Source of the DNA: Raphanus sativus | Taxonomy: Eukaryota; Streptophyta; Magnoliopsida; Brassicales; Brassicaceae | Reading direction: 5' to 3' | DNA: 64,000 bases | NCBI RefSeq assembly: GCF_000801105.2 | Contig: NC_079511.1 | Location: 20,049,792-20,113,791, forward strand | Shown here: one piece after another, positions 1 to 11,816 of the stretch | Layout of the letters: the number at the start of each line of letters is the position of its first letter | Position numbering within the stretch: position 1 is the stretch's first letter | Program-made: the position numbers and the translations under genes | Notes under the pieces: generated by a model | What the model was told of the DNA's origin: nothing | The model's input: the letters and a program-made list of their open reading frames with translations, nothing else | Database searches by the model: none

Positions 1-487
1 TTGACCAGCACGTCCGTGCATGAATTTTTTCATTTTATAAATGTATTGGATATTATTACAAATGTTTTAAATATATAATTTTAGTTTAGTGTTATATATT
101 GTGTAACTCATAATATTATTGTTTAGATTTCTTATTCAGTATTATTTATATATAGTGATTTTCTTAATACATTATACTTTGTTCTTACTTTAATTACTTA
201 CCAATTTATTTTCGATTTATGTACAATAAATAGCAATCAGAAAATAATCAAATAGAGAACCTCCTCCAAACTATGTTTTTCTTTAATCTATACATTTTGC
301 ATATAATATTTTTAAAATTTATTTATTTATATTTTAGAAATACTTAAGTTTAAGATAATTTATATTTTGATGTTGTGTTTTAAAAGATATACTTTAACAT
401 ATATCATTTTATTATTTTGGGGATTTATAAATAAAAACACTATTTTATATAATATTGCCCTATTATTTTAGTAAATTTTATACATAG
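1..487. other. AT-rich intergenic DNA, no gene seen
   Basis: Strongly AT-rich sequence without a convincing ORF, hairpin or recognisable repeat boundary. Nothing further can be supported here. Confidence 0.5.
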
Positions 488-496
488 TACCATCTA

Positions 497-1661
497 CCGG
501 GATAATTTGCAAAATACCCTATTTAAGATTTGAAATTTGAAAAATACTCTGCCTTTAATTTTTTTGAAAACTATACTTTCTCTAGTGGGAATTTACTTCT
601 TTACCCCAGTTTGATATTTCAATAATCAATATATAAATTCGAATTAATAAAAATATTATAATTATTAATGTTTAAGATAAATATGTGTATTTAAAATAAA
701 TATGTTACAATAACAAAGATAAATAAAATAAATAATCATATGTTTACTTTATACAACGTGGTGTCTGAAAAATGATGTTTCGGTGACAGGGTAGTCGTAT
801 CCAGAAACAAAATAACAGGGATCAGATAATTAATGGCTTGACTTTTTGATAGGAATCCATTGCAAGTGTTGATAGGCACAAGATTTTCTCTCTCTCAGTT
901 ACAACAACGAAGCTAGCAGAGAGGAACAAACATCAATAGCGGCGAACAACTTCGATACGAAGCTAAGCAGAAACACGAACAGAATCACATGATCTCACAT
1001 TGTTCATCTTCCTCAACTCCCTTTTCACTTGCTTCATCGCTAAGTTCACATCTTTCTTCGGCCTCAAAAAATCTGCCTCCTCTGTCCGAAGCTAGATCAT
1101 ATCTTCCACCAACGAGAGCTGCTATGTCCAACGCACGTGGCGGAGATAGCGAGTTTCAGTTTTTGCAAAACTCAGTTGGCAAGCTTGTGCTCAGAGTGTT
1201 CGGATCGAGAAGAGAGAAGCGATATTGGTTTAGGGTTCTGCATAAATTATTTTCTCGGGAATGAAGACAAGATTTCTGAAACTAAATCAAGAGTTTCGGA
1301 AGATGAACAAATGGATGATGATGCTATTGGTTTTACAAAAACAAATAACAGAAATAACGAACATACATAGCAGAGGTTTATATATATTTATATATAGACG
1401 AATACGTTTTTTGTATAATTCATCAAGTTTTTGATCAAGTGCATCTTGTACTGCAAGAAAGCTTATTAAAAAGATATTATGTAGATTCTCTAATGATTTT
1501 TTAAACAATTCTTTAAAAAATGTTTAATATGAATTGAGAAATATTAAGATTGGGCAATTTAGTAAATTTATATATAAATAAGTGTATTTTCTAAAAAACT
1601 TAAACAAAGGTGTATTTTTCAAATTATAATCTTATTGAAATGTACTTATCCAAATTTTCCC
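497..1661. mobile_element. Non-autonomous MULE (Pack-MULE-like) with perfect 9-bp target duplication
   Basis: The element is flanked by the direct repeat TACCATCTA at 488-496 and 1662-1670. The 9-bp length is the usual target duplication of Mutator-like elements. Its ends are long imperfect inverted repeats of about 85 bp: the left begins near 499 with GGGATAATTTGCAAAATA, and the reverse complement of the right end begins with GGGAAAATTTGGATAAGT. Both later share AATTTGAAAAATAC and a T-run followed by AAAA-TA-ACTT. No transposase lies inside. The interior is less AT-rich than its surroundings and holds one ORF, which suggests captured host DNA. The boundaries are seen directly; assignment to the MULE superfamily is inferred from duplication length and long inverted repeats. 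Confidence 0.75.
989..1264 (+). pseudogene. Captured ORF inside the 497-1661 MULE, function unknown
   Basis: A 91-codon ORF starting at ATG 989 encodes a Ser/Pro-rich N-terminus followed by a short basic stretch around residues 74-79 (SRREKR). It resembles no family I recognise. The Ser-rich beginning could suit an organelle transit peptide, but this is weak. The purine-rich leader just upstream (about 860-985) looks like transcribed plant 5' UTR, so the segment probably came from a host gene. A second overlapping frame (1137-1370) also stays open, so the true frame is uncertain. It may or may not be expressed. Confidence 0.3.
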
Positions 1662-1670
1662 TACCATCTA

Positions 1671-2157
1671 TCCTATTACTTCAGTAAATTTTAATGATAT
1701 AGAATATTTTTAGTGTGTTCAAAGAAAAACAATATATTTAGATGTTATGATTTTAAATTTTATTTTAATTAAGATTTCAAAATATTAGATCATTTAACTA
1801 TTACAACATATATAGTTTGGTTTTCGTGGTGCATTTTCAAACGTTATTCTTTATTAGCTATGTTTTCATATTTTGTAAAATTTGAAATATTATCATTTTA
1901 GTTTGAATATTGTATATTTTTTCAAAAAAACTTTAGAAAATTAATACATTATTTTATTAAAAATATTTGAACTTTTAGTAATGTTTTCTATATTTGAAAT
2001 TTTGGTATTGGTTTCTAACTTTTCTCAACAGATTTTGTTATAATTAAAATAAAAATAAATTTATAATTAAAATAAAAATAAATTTATAATTAAAATTTGA
2101 TTTGTCATTAATATTTTAAATGAATTATTCAAATTCATAGTTTTCTAATAAAATATT
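1671..2157. other. AT-rich spacer between two MULEs
   Basis: AT-rich sequence with a short direct repeat of ATAATTAAAATAAAAATAAA near 2040-2090. No gene is visible. Confidence 0.5.
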
Positions 2158-2605
2158 GAGAAACTGCAAAAAATACATTTTTAATAGTACTATTTTTCAT
2201 GTTTACGCTAACCACTTTTACCCTCACTTTTAATGAAAGGTTTAGATTTGAAGGTTTAGGATTTAGGATTTAGATTTGATGTTTTAGTGTTTAGGGTATA
2301 TAGTTTAGGGTTTAGTGTTGAGTATTTAGGTTTTATAGTTGAGGTTTTAGGGTTTAGGGTATTGCATTTAGGGTATAGAGTTTAGGGTTTAGGGTTTAGA
2401 GTTGAGGATATAGGGTTTAGGGTTTAGGGTTTAGAATTGGATGTTTAGGATTTAGAGTTTGGGGTTAGAATTTTGAAAAGCATATAAAAACAAAGATATA
2501 AGAGTCTTTCACCTTTTAATAAATAAGATATTTTTGAAAATGTGTATTTAATGGTGGTAAAAATGAATAATGGTATCTTCAAAGTGGTATTTTTGAAAAT
2601 TCTCC
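2158..2605. mobile_element. MULE-MITE with telomere-like interior, copy 1
   Basis: A 448-bp element is flanked by a perfect 9-bp direct repeat TAAAATATT at 2149-2157 and 2606-2614. The ends are inverted: the left reads GAGAAACTGCAAAAAATACA and the reverse complement of the right reads GGAGAATTTTCAAAAATACC. The interior from about 2240 to 2465 is a degenerate run of plant telomere-type units (TTTAGGG and variants such as TTTAGGA, TTTAGAG). It is an inverted relative of the element at 58278-58739, with which it shares flanking arms and centre. No coding capacity. Confidence 0.85.
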
Positions 2606-2614
2606 TAAAATATT

Positions 2615-2900
2615 TTTAAATAGTATATGAAGTAAAAGTTATTATATACCATTATATTTTGTATACAAACATTTTAAACAATATATTGTTCAGAGTTTCA
2701 AAATTTGTATAAAATATCATATAGTTTACGAATTTTAACTCATTTCAATGATGAGTGATAATTTATTGGGGAATTTGCCAAAACTAACCTAAAACTTTAT
2801 TTTAACCCTAAAACTATACCAAAACTTGAATCAAATGCAAAACTAATCTAAAACCCTTTTGAAATTACAGCCGAGTCCCTTGTGACCAAAAAAAAAACAG
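2615..2900. other. AT-rich spacer leading into the palindrome field
   Basis: AT-rich DNA. From about 2768 it contains GGGGAATTTGCC followed by A/C-rich sequence that may be the outer edge of the element holding the AGTCGTC palindromes. No target duplication or matching far end could be confirmed. Confidence 0.35.
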
Positions 2901-2919
2901 AAGCCATTTTTACGAATAT

Positions 2920-5400
2920 AGCCCCAGTAAGTCGTCTGAGATGTTAAAAGTCGTCTGGACGACTGAATTGTAAGTCGTCTGGAACCAGTTTATCTTAAAA
3001 ATAATTTATAAATTTTGTAAAAAATATTTTAATAAGAGAAAATTAAAATCATGTAATTATAAACAATTTTAAGTGATATAAATTAAGATATGATAAAATT
3101 GATTCGTTTTCAACATAGATGAGTGGAAGTAGTGAATTATGATATTCTTTGGTTTAGGGGTTTGGCAAACATATGTTGTAGTATTGTATGTATTTTTAGG
3201 GTTATATTTGAAAAGCTGAAATGTTTTTTTCAAAAATTAAATTTTACCTATTTTTTTTTTGAGCAAAATTTTTACCTATATGTGTTCATTTTTGTGTATA
3301 GTAAACACTTTTAAAGTATAATTTGATTTTATGAAGTGTTTAATATGGTTTGGACGACTTATATTTCAGTCGTCCACATCGTCGTTCTAATATTTCCGCC
3401 TAAAATTTAAGAAAATTTTATTTTTCTCGCTTAAATAATTTAAACCAGAAAATATACTTGTAAGTCTTCTGGACGACTTACTTGTAAGTCGTCTAGAAAG
3501 TCTTCTATTTTAGTTTCTCGCTAAAATTATTAGTCTTCTGGACGACATATATGTCAGTCGTTTGAATCAAAAATATTTAACCTAATTAGATTTTTTTGTC
3601 TCCCTATATAAAGAAAAATTTACACATGTCTACAACAAAAATGTAATGTTCATCTTTCTAGAACTCTCTAACCTCTCTATAATCTCTTTGAACTTATAAA
3701 CACCAAATTTTATATCAATTTATTGTTTTTGTTTCATGTCTTTTCACTAATTTATCTTGTTTTGCAGGTTTATCATCACATGGTTCTCATCTTCCACTCA
3801 TTTAAAGGTAGGCCTGTTAAATTTATATATGTATTTTTGTATGTTTTATAAAGGTAAATTTATCTAATCTTCCACCAAACTTTATATCAATTTTTCAGTT
3901 TTGTCTTATGTTTTTCTCACTAATCTATTTTTTTTTTTTTGCAGATTTTTAATCAGATGGTTCTCATCTTCCATTTGGATATGTATGTTGTGTGTTCTAT
4001 AAAAGTATATATATCTAATCTTCTACTCATTTTTTCTGTGTTTTAAGCCATTTGAATGTTTTTTGATATGCAGGTTTTTCAGATATGGGCTTGATATACA
4101 GGTTTTTCAGATCTGGAAAACTTCTGGGACGACTTACCTGTTAGTCGTCTAAACTATAATGCGCTATATGACTTACCTGTTAGTCGTCTGGACGACTTCC
4201 ACGAAGTCGTCTGGACTTCATGTAAGTCGTCTGAAAGTTGTCTCGACTTCCTTGAAGTTTTCTGACGCTGTCTTTTTTTATATCAAGTGGAGTCCAAACT
4301 TGTCTTTGTAGAGGAATGATCTATTATAGTTTTGTTTGTGGTCTATTTTGTGATTTGCATGTGTACTCCTTTAGTTGTGATTTTTTTTGTAAAATCAGTA
4401 ATATTGTTTCTCAAGATGTAATATATGTGCTAACAATGTGTTTACACATTTACAAATCAATGAAATAATAGACTTCAATAGCCTTTTCTCATCTTTGGAT
4501 CTCCCATATGCAATAATAAACTCCAATGACCTTCTGCTCATCTTAGTAAATAAGAATGTTGGTAGCCTTGTATTGATATAACATTTTAAGAAGCATTTTA
4601 ACTATTCTTCCAACAAATCATCATTGGTGTCAAAGTATATTACATGTTTTACAAGTTTGTGTTGAAAAACTTAGTCAAATTTAGTAAAACTAAGAGATAA
4701 AACATATTTTGAAAATATGAAATTTACATATCTTGAAGTTATTTAACACTCTTAAAAAACCAAGAAAACTTAGTAAAATTCACAGAAGATCATACATTAC
4801 ACAAATTCAAAAACTAACACATAAGATACTAAACCACAAAACTTAATATTCTTGAAGTTACTTAACATGAATTAACAAGAAAATGTTAAAAAATATTTTT
4901 AGTTTGAAAGAAAATGAAAGTTTATTAAATATCGAAGCAGACGACTACAGACTAAGTCATCGAGATGACTAAAATATAAGTAGTCTGGTCAACGCAGATG
5001 TTACAATTGAAGTTTTATTTTTCAGTTGCAAAACTTACCTATGACGACTTAATTTTAAGTCGTCAAGTTTTAATAAAATATTGATATTTCAATTTTCAAC
5101 AAGACAACGGAAAAATAAGTCGTCGAGGAAAGTTAAACTTCTCACAAAATCCAGTCAAATGCAAAACTAACCTATGACGACTTATTTTTCAGTCGTCTAG
5201 GTTTTTTGGGGATTTTTTTGTAACCAAACAAAAGCAGACGACTTATATTTCAGTCGTCTCAGAAAACAGATTTCAAAGTCAATTGCATAAATAAGTTCTG
5301 CATTGACTAGACGACTTCCAGTTAAGTTGTCTACAGCCAGACAACTTACCGTCTGGACGAACAGATCTGGAAAAAATTTCAATTTCATAGTTTTAACCAG
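2920..5400. repeat. Field of short GACGACTT / AAGTCGTC inverted motifs
   Basis: About twenty copies of AAGTCGTC and its complement GACGACTT, some with one change, are scattered here. Many are arranged as small hairpins with 4-9-base loops, for example around 2946-2978, 3352-3380, 3468-3492, 4112-4140, 4186-4222, 5042-5065, 5174-5200, 5236-5260 and 5308-5335. Such density is far above chance in this AT-rich DNA. Between 3640 and 4100 there are three pyrimidine-rich tracts ending in TGCAG or TACAG followed by GTTT or ATTT, resembling splice acceptors, two of them before copies of ATGGTTCTCATCTTCCA. This suggests an old transcribed element. Its superfamily is not determined. Confidence 0.6.
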
Positions 5401-6500
5401 TGAGACAACTTGTTTAGCACACATATGTCTTCTCCAAGCATCCAAAATCTCAAACAAAAGTGATCCACCAAGAATCGCAAGTTTCAATGGCTCTTTTGAA
5501 CAATAAAAAAAATTAAAATCAAAATCTTGGATTTTTTGGATGAATATGGAGGGAAATTGAAAGAGATGTTGTTTTTAGTTCATAAGAATTGAAAAGGAAG
5601 AAGTATAAATCGATTTTAGGTGTATTAAGAGTTTCAAATTGGTTGTTCATGGTGGTTGGTGTATTGAAGGCAAAGTCAATCTTTTAAACATTTGAATATG
5701 GTGAGTTTGAGAGAGTAAAATTGCTATTTTCAAAAAGAATAAGTGATGACATTTTCGTGAATAATCTGAACTTGTGGGGTGGATAGGAATCAATACAATT
5801 AAATCAGGATCCTTTTTTTAGATTTGCCCTTACTTTTACCTGGCATATTACTTTTCATGCCATTATTGATTTGCCTAATTTTAAGAAATTCATTAAGGAC
5901 AAACGTGACAATAAAAAAAGACCAACCCAATCATTTAGCTCCCATCGATACAATACCTATATTTTTATTTTTCTAATTCATTTAAACATCATAACACATA
6001 TATTTGGTGTTCTTTACCATAGTCATTTACACATCATCAACCCAATCATTTAGCTCTGCGTTCTTTACCACCCCAATCCAAGTCATCATCGTCAAATTAT
6101 ACCATCATCAACCCAATTACATTCAACGTATCATCTTTTACCTCTGCATTGGAAATATGCAACAAAATTATCAAGATACCATGTTATAAATACTATTATA
6201 TAATATTATATCAACTATTTTGAATCATATGCTGTACAACAAATAAGTTTAGCAGACGATGTCTTAGTCAGAGTCAGTATTTGTCTTATACCCTAAACCC
6301 TTATAACGAACTTGAAGAAATCGCTAAACCCTAAATATTCATAAATTTGTCTCCTATTTCCTTTCAAAACAAACTCAATTCCCATATTCACAACCCTCAA
6401 ATATAGAGAAAAAAATTAATAATTAATAACAAGATTTAAACCCATAACTGCTTTCAAAACAACTCGGCTCCGAGAATCATGTTCACATATTCACTAAACA
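5401..6500. other. Intergenic repeat-derived DNA
   Basis: AT-rich sequence with local direct repeats such as CCCAATCATTTAGCTC (about 5926-5942 and 6041-6056). Short ORFs here look like chance. A possible outer end of the palindrome element is GATTTGCCC near 5821-5829, but no matching partner with a target duplication was found. Confidence 0.35.
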
Positions 6501-6518
6501 CATTTTGAACCTGACATC

Positions 6519-6760
6519 TTCGTTGACTGACGATGGATCGATGTGGAACAGAATCGACACTGCCTATTGGAATCTTTTTTTTTCGAAAAAATGCTGATAA
6601 ACAATATGATGCTCTCACTGCTCATCTCAAATAGAATCACTCAATTCAACATCCGCTGTCTTCGTTGTGGATGGATCGCTATGGAACAGAAACGATTTCG
6701 CTATTGAACTCTTTTTTGTTTAAGAAAAAGATGCTGATTAACAATATGAAGCTCTTTTGA
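6519..6760. repeat. Imperfect tandem duplication of about 125 bp
   Basis: Two units share the order CTTCGTTG, GATGGATCG, ATGGAACAGAA, a T-rich tract, AAAATGCTGAT or AAAGATGCTGAT, and AACAATATGA. The first unit starts near 6519 and the second near 6660. It lies inside a segment that ends with a Helitron-type 3' terminus. Confidence 0.5.
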
Positions 6761-7195
6761 TCAGAAAAAATGATAGTCTCGCTTTATTTCCATCGCCTAC
6801 TGACAGAAGAAGATTAGGTTTGAGACAATCTCATATTTTGTCGGAATATGATAAATTATTGGGCCATGGACCATGATTTACGGAACCCATTTTTATTGCA
6901 TTACAATTTGTAATGTTTAATATCTTTTGTTTCGTGTGACATTATTTGTAATGTTATGTCTAATACTATTGTCATTATTATTATATATGAAATCAACTCA
7001 TGCAATTTTAATTTAAATAACATAATGGTATCTATTAAAACTATACTTAGTTTTTAAAAATATTTGTATACTCTATCTACATAAATATAATTATATAAAA
7101 TATATATATATATATGTTTACAAATAAAATCATAATTATATTTATAAAGAAATATATAAATATATTTAATATTGGGAGTAAATAAAACAAAACAT

Positions 7196-7230
7196 ATTTC
7201 CGCCCTCTTAGAGGGCGGGTCAGTATCTAG
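7196..7230 (+). mobile_element. Helitron-type 3' terminus
   Basis: A GC-rich hairpin (CCGCCCTC / GAGGGCGG, about 7199-7218) stands in AT-rich DNA and is followed 8 bases later by a terminal CTAG at 7227-7230 and then T. A hairpin about 10 nt before CTRR, with T next, is the diagnostic 3' end of plant Helitrons. The 5' end was not located with confidence but should lie to the left. Confidence 0.6.
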
Positions 7231-8785
7231 TCTACTCTATTAATTTAGGGTCCTGTTTGAAAATTTCTTTGGCATAATTGTTTTTAGACCTATTGAACAT
7301 GTTGTTGTGACTTAATTTTAAAACACGTTACTTATATTATCTTATATGGTGATCAATATATTAAACTAAATTACAATCTAATTAATAGAGCTTCGTTCTG
7401 ATATCTTCTCATACAATTTTTAAACCCTAATTTCTTCTTCATATTTAAGCCGCCACCTATGGAATTTTGGGATGTCTTTCTGAAAGTGACCCTTTATAAT
7501 TTCTATCCAACACCTGTGTGGCCTCTTGCCTCTTCTATTGAGTGTTTCCTCCATGAATATTGTTTCATAAATCTTTTTCTTTTGAGATTTAAATGTAGGT
7601 TTACACTAGCTTATTTGTTCTTATTGATTATACATGTATTGCTTTCGTCAGTATTAAAATCTCTCTATAAGTATTGTCTTGTGACTTCTGATTATGATCC
7701 TTTTTTTTTAGAATTGAGTTCCATTTCTTGAGCCAATATTTTGGTACTATGATTTTTTATATGTACTGAAGCCAATATTTTTATCTATGTTCTTGCTGAC
7801 TTTGATTCATGATGAGGAAATTTCCATAGATAAAGTTTCAAGTATTTATTGGTGACAAACGATGACATGAGAGGCCATCTCTTTCAGCCACCGGGAACAA
7901 GAACTTCCCAAGCTGGAAAGAAAAGCATCAGGTATACTATATACAACACTATCATCTGAGTTTATATAAGAGTATATATATAGATCTGATTGAATTAGTT
8001 TCCAGTGTTGCAGTCTCAGATATCTGTGTCAAGAGAGGATGGTCTCCCACTCCATATGCCACCTCCAAACTCCATTGAACATGGCGCTCACTTCTTTCAC
8101 AAACTCAAATTTACAATAACAATAAAAAATCAGCATTTTTGCTAAATTATACATTGTTGCAGGAGTCTGAAGATGAAAGATGGCATTTCGCAATGAGTGT
8201 AGAAGACGATCTCCATACACAAATGCAATGGTAATGCGGGAGAAGATCCAAAACACAAAGATGAAGGTTAACCTTCAATATCTCTACATGTGAGATACAA
8301 GATAAGCTTGATGGCATTTTCTGGATTAGTCTTACGGATTCTAGCAAGTTTGTCTATAGTTGTTGTAAACAACATGACTGAGATGTAATTTGAGATGTAA
8401 TGATCAACATCTGAGTTTACTCAGAGTAGCTGTTATAATAAAGTTTAAGGCTTACTATTTCAGAAAGAAAAGGACATGTTCATATTGCAGAAATATGAGA
8501 AAATTTAAATCACAGTAATACCAAACACATGTTACCATGTTCCTAACATTGTTGTTTAAACCAAACAAAAAAAACAAAACAATAAAATCCAAACAAACCT
8601 AAATTCTTAAATAATCGAACGGTTCTTATATTTTTTTACCGAAAATCAAAACTCTTAATTGAACCGATATCAAACTGAAAACCAAAAAATTACATCCGGA
8701 GACAAACCGAAACGTCTTAACGTATAAGTGAACAAACAAAAATAGTTTCGCGCTTTTAAAGTGCGGGTACGGGGTACTATCCTAG
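7231..8785 (+). mobile_element. Probable non-autonomous Helitron, about 1.55 kb
   Basis: The right end has a G/C-containing hairpin (CGCGCTTT / AAAGTGCG, about 8752-8766), then a terminal CTAG at 8782-8785 followed by T, matching Helitron 3' structure. The proposed left end, TCTACTCTATTAATTTAGGG at 7231, starts with TC and directly abuts the CTAG of the previous terminus. This gives a tandem arrangement, though the expected preceding A is missing, so the exact start is uncertain. Short ORFs inside on both strands (7459-7731 plus; 8029-8256 and 8147-8347 minus) match nothing I know and may be captured scraps. Confidence 0.45.
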
Positions 8786-8786
8786 T

Positions 8787-9928
8787 TTTTTTTTTTAGAA
8801 AAAAGAGGTTAATTTTGTGTTTGACTTTGAGTTATGAGTCAATTTTGCAAAAAGCCCTAATTTATTTAAATGATTTAAAAAAAAATTGTTAATTTACCTA
8901 TTGAATATAATTTGATATATTTAATTCATAAGTCACTTCAATTTTTATATAATACAAAATATAATTATAAACTTTATAAAAAGCAGTATATAATTTTTTA
9001 ATTTCTTTTTTTATAGTAAAATTTTAGTTAACATTGATTTATAATAATATCTCCTCTATACTAAAGCGCAAGTCGCTTCTCCAGTAAAAAGATGACAAGT
9101 GGAAATCTTTTTTTTTAAAACTGCAAAATACAAAAAATGAAATACAACTGGTCTGATCCTTAATGATCGTAAAGAGATAAATACACGATTATTTATCCCA
9201 CAAACCTTCTCCTAATTATTCTCAACTGAACACCATCATCACACGGTAGCTTCATCTTTCCCTTTTTCTTTATTACCATCGTTTCATCTTTTTTTTTCCA
9301 CCATCGCTTCATCTCTCTTTTTTTTCACCATCGTAGTCAAAACACTCTGCAAAGGTTTATACTTTCTATCTCTTTCTGCAGAGTTTAGGTTGAAGATACC
9401 ACTGGAGTATACTCCTATTTCCCACCTCAATTCATCTCAAGAAAAGAATGGAAAATCCGAGTGTTGGTCTCACAGATATGGTACTACTATTCCAAACATA
9501 AACCTGAAGTTGTTCTCAGGATGGAAGTTGTACAGACTTTGATATCTAAAAATAATTGGTAGATGAAGTTGTTGAGTGTTTACCTAAATAGTGGGTTTTT
9601 TCTAAAAATATGTTGTATACTCATGAAATATTGATATGATTGAGTAATTTTCACACTTACGGGGAGAAAGGATTCAAGCAAACAGAAGTTCATTAAAAAT
9701 TCCAAAAAGGACCAATAGGAGTGAGAGTATCTAGATGAAGTTGTTGAGTGTATAACTGTGTTTGTTTAAAACACAGGTAACCGTTTCTTCTCTACTTTCT
9801 TTATATCGTTATCATGAGTTTTAGTCTTTTCTTTACATAAAACTTCGTTTCTGTCTTTGGTTTAGTTGCAGAAAATATGAAAACCTTCATACCTTCCTCC
9901 TTACGTATTACAAAGTAGGAGGATATTT
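8787..9928. other. Intergenic DNA with a possible Helitron 5' end at 9050
   Basis: AT-rich DNA. At 9050 the sequence TCTCCTCTATACTAAAGCGC, preceded by A, resembles a Brassica Helitron 5' terminus. Its 3' partner was not found. Between 9230 and 9330 CTTCATCTTT/CACCATCG motifs repeat. No gene is visible. Confidence 0.35.
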
Positions 9929-10183
9929 TTATTATATTTTTTTCTGTATGTAAATATATTGTGAAATGGATTGGACTGAATGGATTTTCGTCACTAGTTT
10001 TCTCAAATAGTTGAGAATATTTGAGATCAGAATTCTGGTTTATTTCAATCAGAGTTTGTGTACTGAAATAGATAACTTTTTCCAAACTACAAGATAGAGG
10101 AACCTCTGACAAGAACATCAGACTGAGCTAAACATTCCAAATGAAGGGTTTTATAAACATGATTCTCTAGGGCTTTAATTTAT
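9929..10183 (+). repeat. Dispersed repeat, copy 1 (partner at 30099-30361)
   Basis: About 255 bp is closely similar, in the same orientation, to 30099-30361. Shared stretches include GAGATCAGAATTCTGGTTTA, TGTACTGAAATAGATAAC, GAACATCAGACTGA and ACATGATTCTCT. No coding sequence or element boundary can be defined from two copies alone. Confidence 0.7.
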
Positions 10184-10609
10184 GGGTTAATTTGCTAACT
10201 GACCAATTTTGGAATCAATATTAAGAATATAGCTATTGATGTGATATAATTAAATAGATAACATCTTCTTCTATTTCTTTCTCATTTTAGCCTTGTGTGT
10301 TGCAGGTAAACGGTAAAGATGAGTAGATGACGTTGAAGAACATAATGCATGTGGTCATGAGAAAAGCTTGATTGTACTATACCAAATGAGTATAGCACGC
10401 TGTCGATTCATTATTTTCATTCTCATACAACCGTTTTAAATTGAGAAGAAGGAGATAATGAAATTAAAGCTTCACAAAAGGAGAATAAATGAAAAAAACC
10501 TTATCTATGATTTTGTATTAATTTACAAAAAATAGTATAAACTTTCTATAAAATAGTACAGAATAAATGTTTTTTTTCTATTTAAATTCTAAACCATAAA
10601 CCATATATC

Positions 10610-11085
10610 TACGAGAGTTATTTTTGGGTTCACCAACCAATAATATTTTGTTATTTCATATTTAATATCTTTTAAAAGAAGGAAACAAAATATTGTTGTA
10701 TTATATTATGTTTTTAAAATTAAAATGTAAAAAGAAAAGACAATAGGAGTTGTAAAAATATTTTTAATACTGTCAGCAAAATACTAGATCTTAAACCCTA
10801 AATTTTAAACATTAGATAAACCAACCAATAATACGTCGTTATTTCATATTTAGTATTTTTTAGAAAAGAAACAATTTTTTTTGTATTATATTATGTTTTT
10901 AAAATTAAAATGTAAAAAAAGACAATAGTAATTGTAAAAAATATTTTGATACTGTGAGCAAAACACTAAACCTTAAATCATAAACTATTGGGTAAAACCC
11001 TATACCCTTAGATAAATGCTAAATCTTTGAATTTTTTTTTAAAAAATATATTTTTAACACAGTCAGCAAAATGCTAAACTCCTAA
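10610..11085. repeat. Brassicaceae-type repeat with GAGTTATT...TTCACC edge and internal duplication
   Basis: The block begins with GAGTTATTTTTGGGTTCACC. It contains two tandem units of about 186 bp, starting near 10630 and 10819, each with ACCAACCAATAATA, a TTATATTATGTTTTTAAAAT tract, a GTCAGCAAAA or GTGAGCAAAA motif and AAACCCTA or AAACCTTA words. A third, shorter GTCAGCAAAA unit follows at about 11060. A diverged inverted relative lies at about 60620-61045. Confidence 0.55.
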
Positions 11086-11189
11086 ATCCTTGCGTATACT
11101 TTTACCTTTTTATTTTAAAATATTTTTCTTGCATATACTATTATTTTTATTTACTTTTATCTTTTTAGTTGCTGCGATTCTGAGAGGCG

Positions 11190-11816
11190 AGAAATCTTAG
11201 GCGTGGTGGTAAACTCATATCAATCGGTATGCTTTTGCTTGATTCGAAGGTGAGTTTGTTGTTATGCTCTTGATGATAATGATTTTAATTGCAGATGAAC
11301 TATCATGGAAAATACGGATCTGTTCTTTAATAGTTTCTTTAGCCACCCATCTATGATCCGTTTTGCTATTCTGATATATTTCCAATCATTTTTCGGGCAA
11401 CTCGCATGCCAGCCACCGTGAATGCAAGCCATGTTCTAACCTTCCTTCCTCATCTCACGGTGGGAGCGATGTATTCTACCGCCGGAATTGATCTGGCCCA
11501 GTGTAATCCATACTTAAGGCTGTCAGACTCCTCCTTTTTTGTTTGGTTCAGTGATGCAACCTATTTGAATGAGTTTACCGAACTGAGTTCTACGACACCC
11601 GAAGAATGTTTTCGTAGTCAAAGCGAGCTGCGGTCTGGCAAATACGAACACCCAGCTTCCCGGTAAACTTCCTTTTAGTTGTCATCATTATAACTGGGAA
11701 ACACTTTTAATACTCATTTGCTCTCAGACGTCATTGGGGAGATCGCTGTGGTGAAGAGTACTGAGTGATCCTTCGGAAGAGAAGAACCGCACGATGGTGA
11801 CTATCAAAATGGATAA
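11190..11816 (+). pseudogene. RPA1/DUF223-like OB-fold gene fragment, frameshifted
   Basis: The translated segments resemble the replication protein A-like (DUF223) family that is abundant in Brassica and often associated with Helitrons. An exon ending near 11249 encodes a short piece with IGMLLLDSK. A GT-AG intron runs to 11294. The main exon (about 11406-11662) carries a typical block around LSDSSFFVWFSDAT. Reading then needs a one-base shift near 11635 to continue as ANTNTQLP before an intron (about 11663-11726). The next exon has DVIGEIAVVKST followed by another shift and then EEKNRTMVTIKMDK, where similarity stops abruptly at 11816. The two frame breaks make this a pseudogene. Family recognition is from memory, by motif. 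Confidence 0.6.

Noticed and set aside
2240..2465. Interstitial telomere from chromosome fusion
   Set aside because: The TTTAGGG-like DNA lies inside a transposon with inverted ends and an exact 9-bp duplication.
9801..10118. 105-codon minus-strand ORF
   Set aside because: Falls in a dispersed repeat, is AT-driven and is not preserved in the second copy at 30099-30361.
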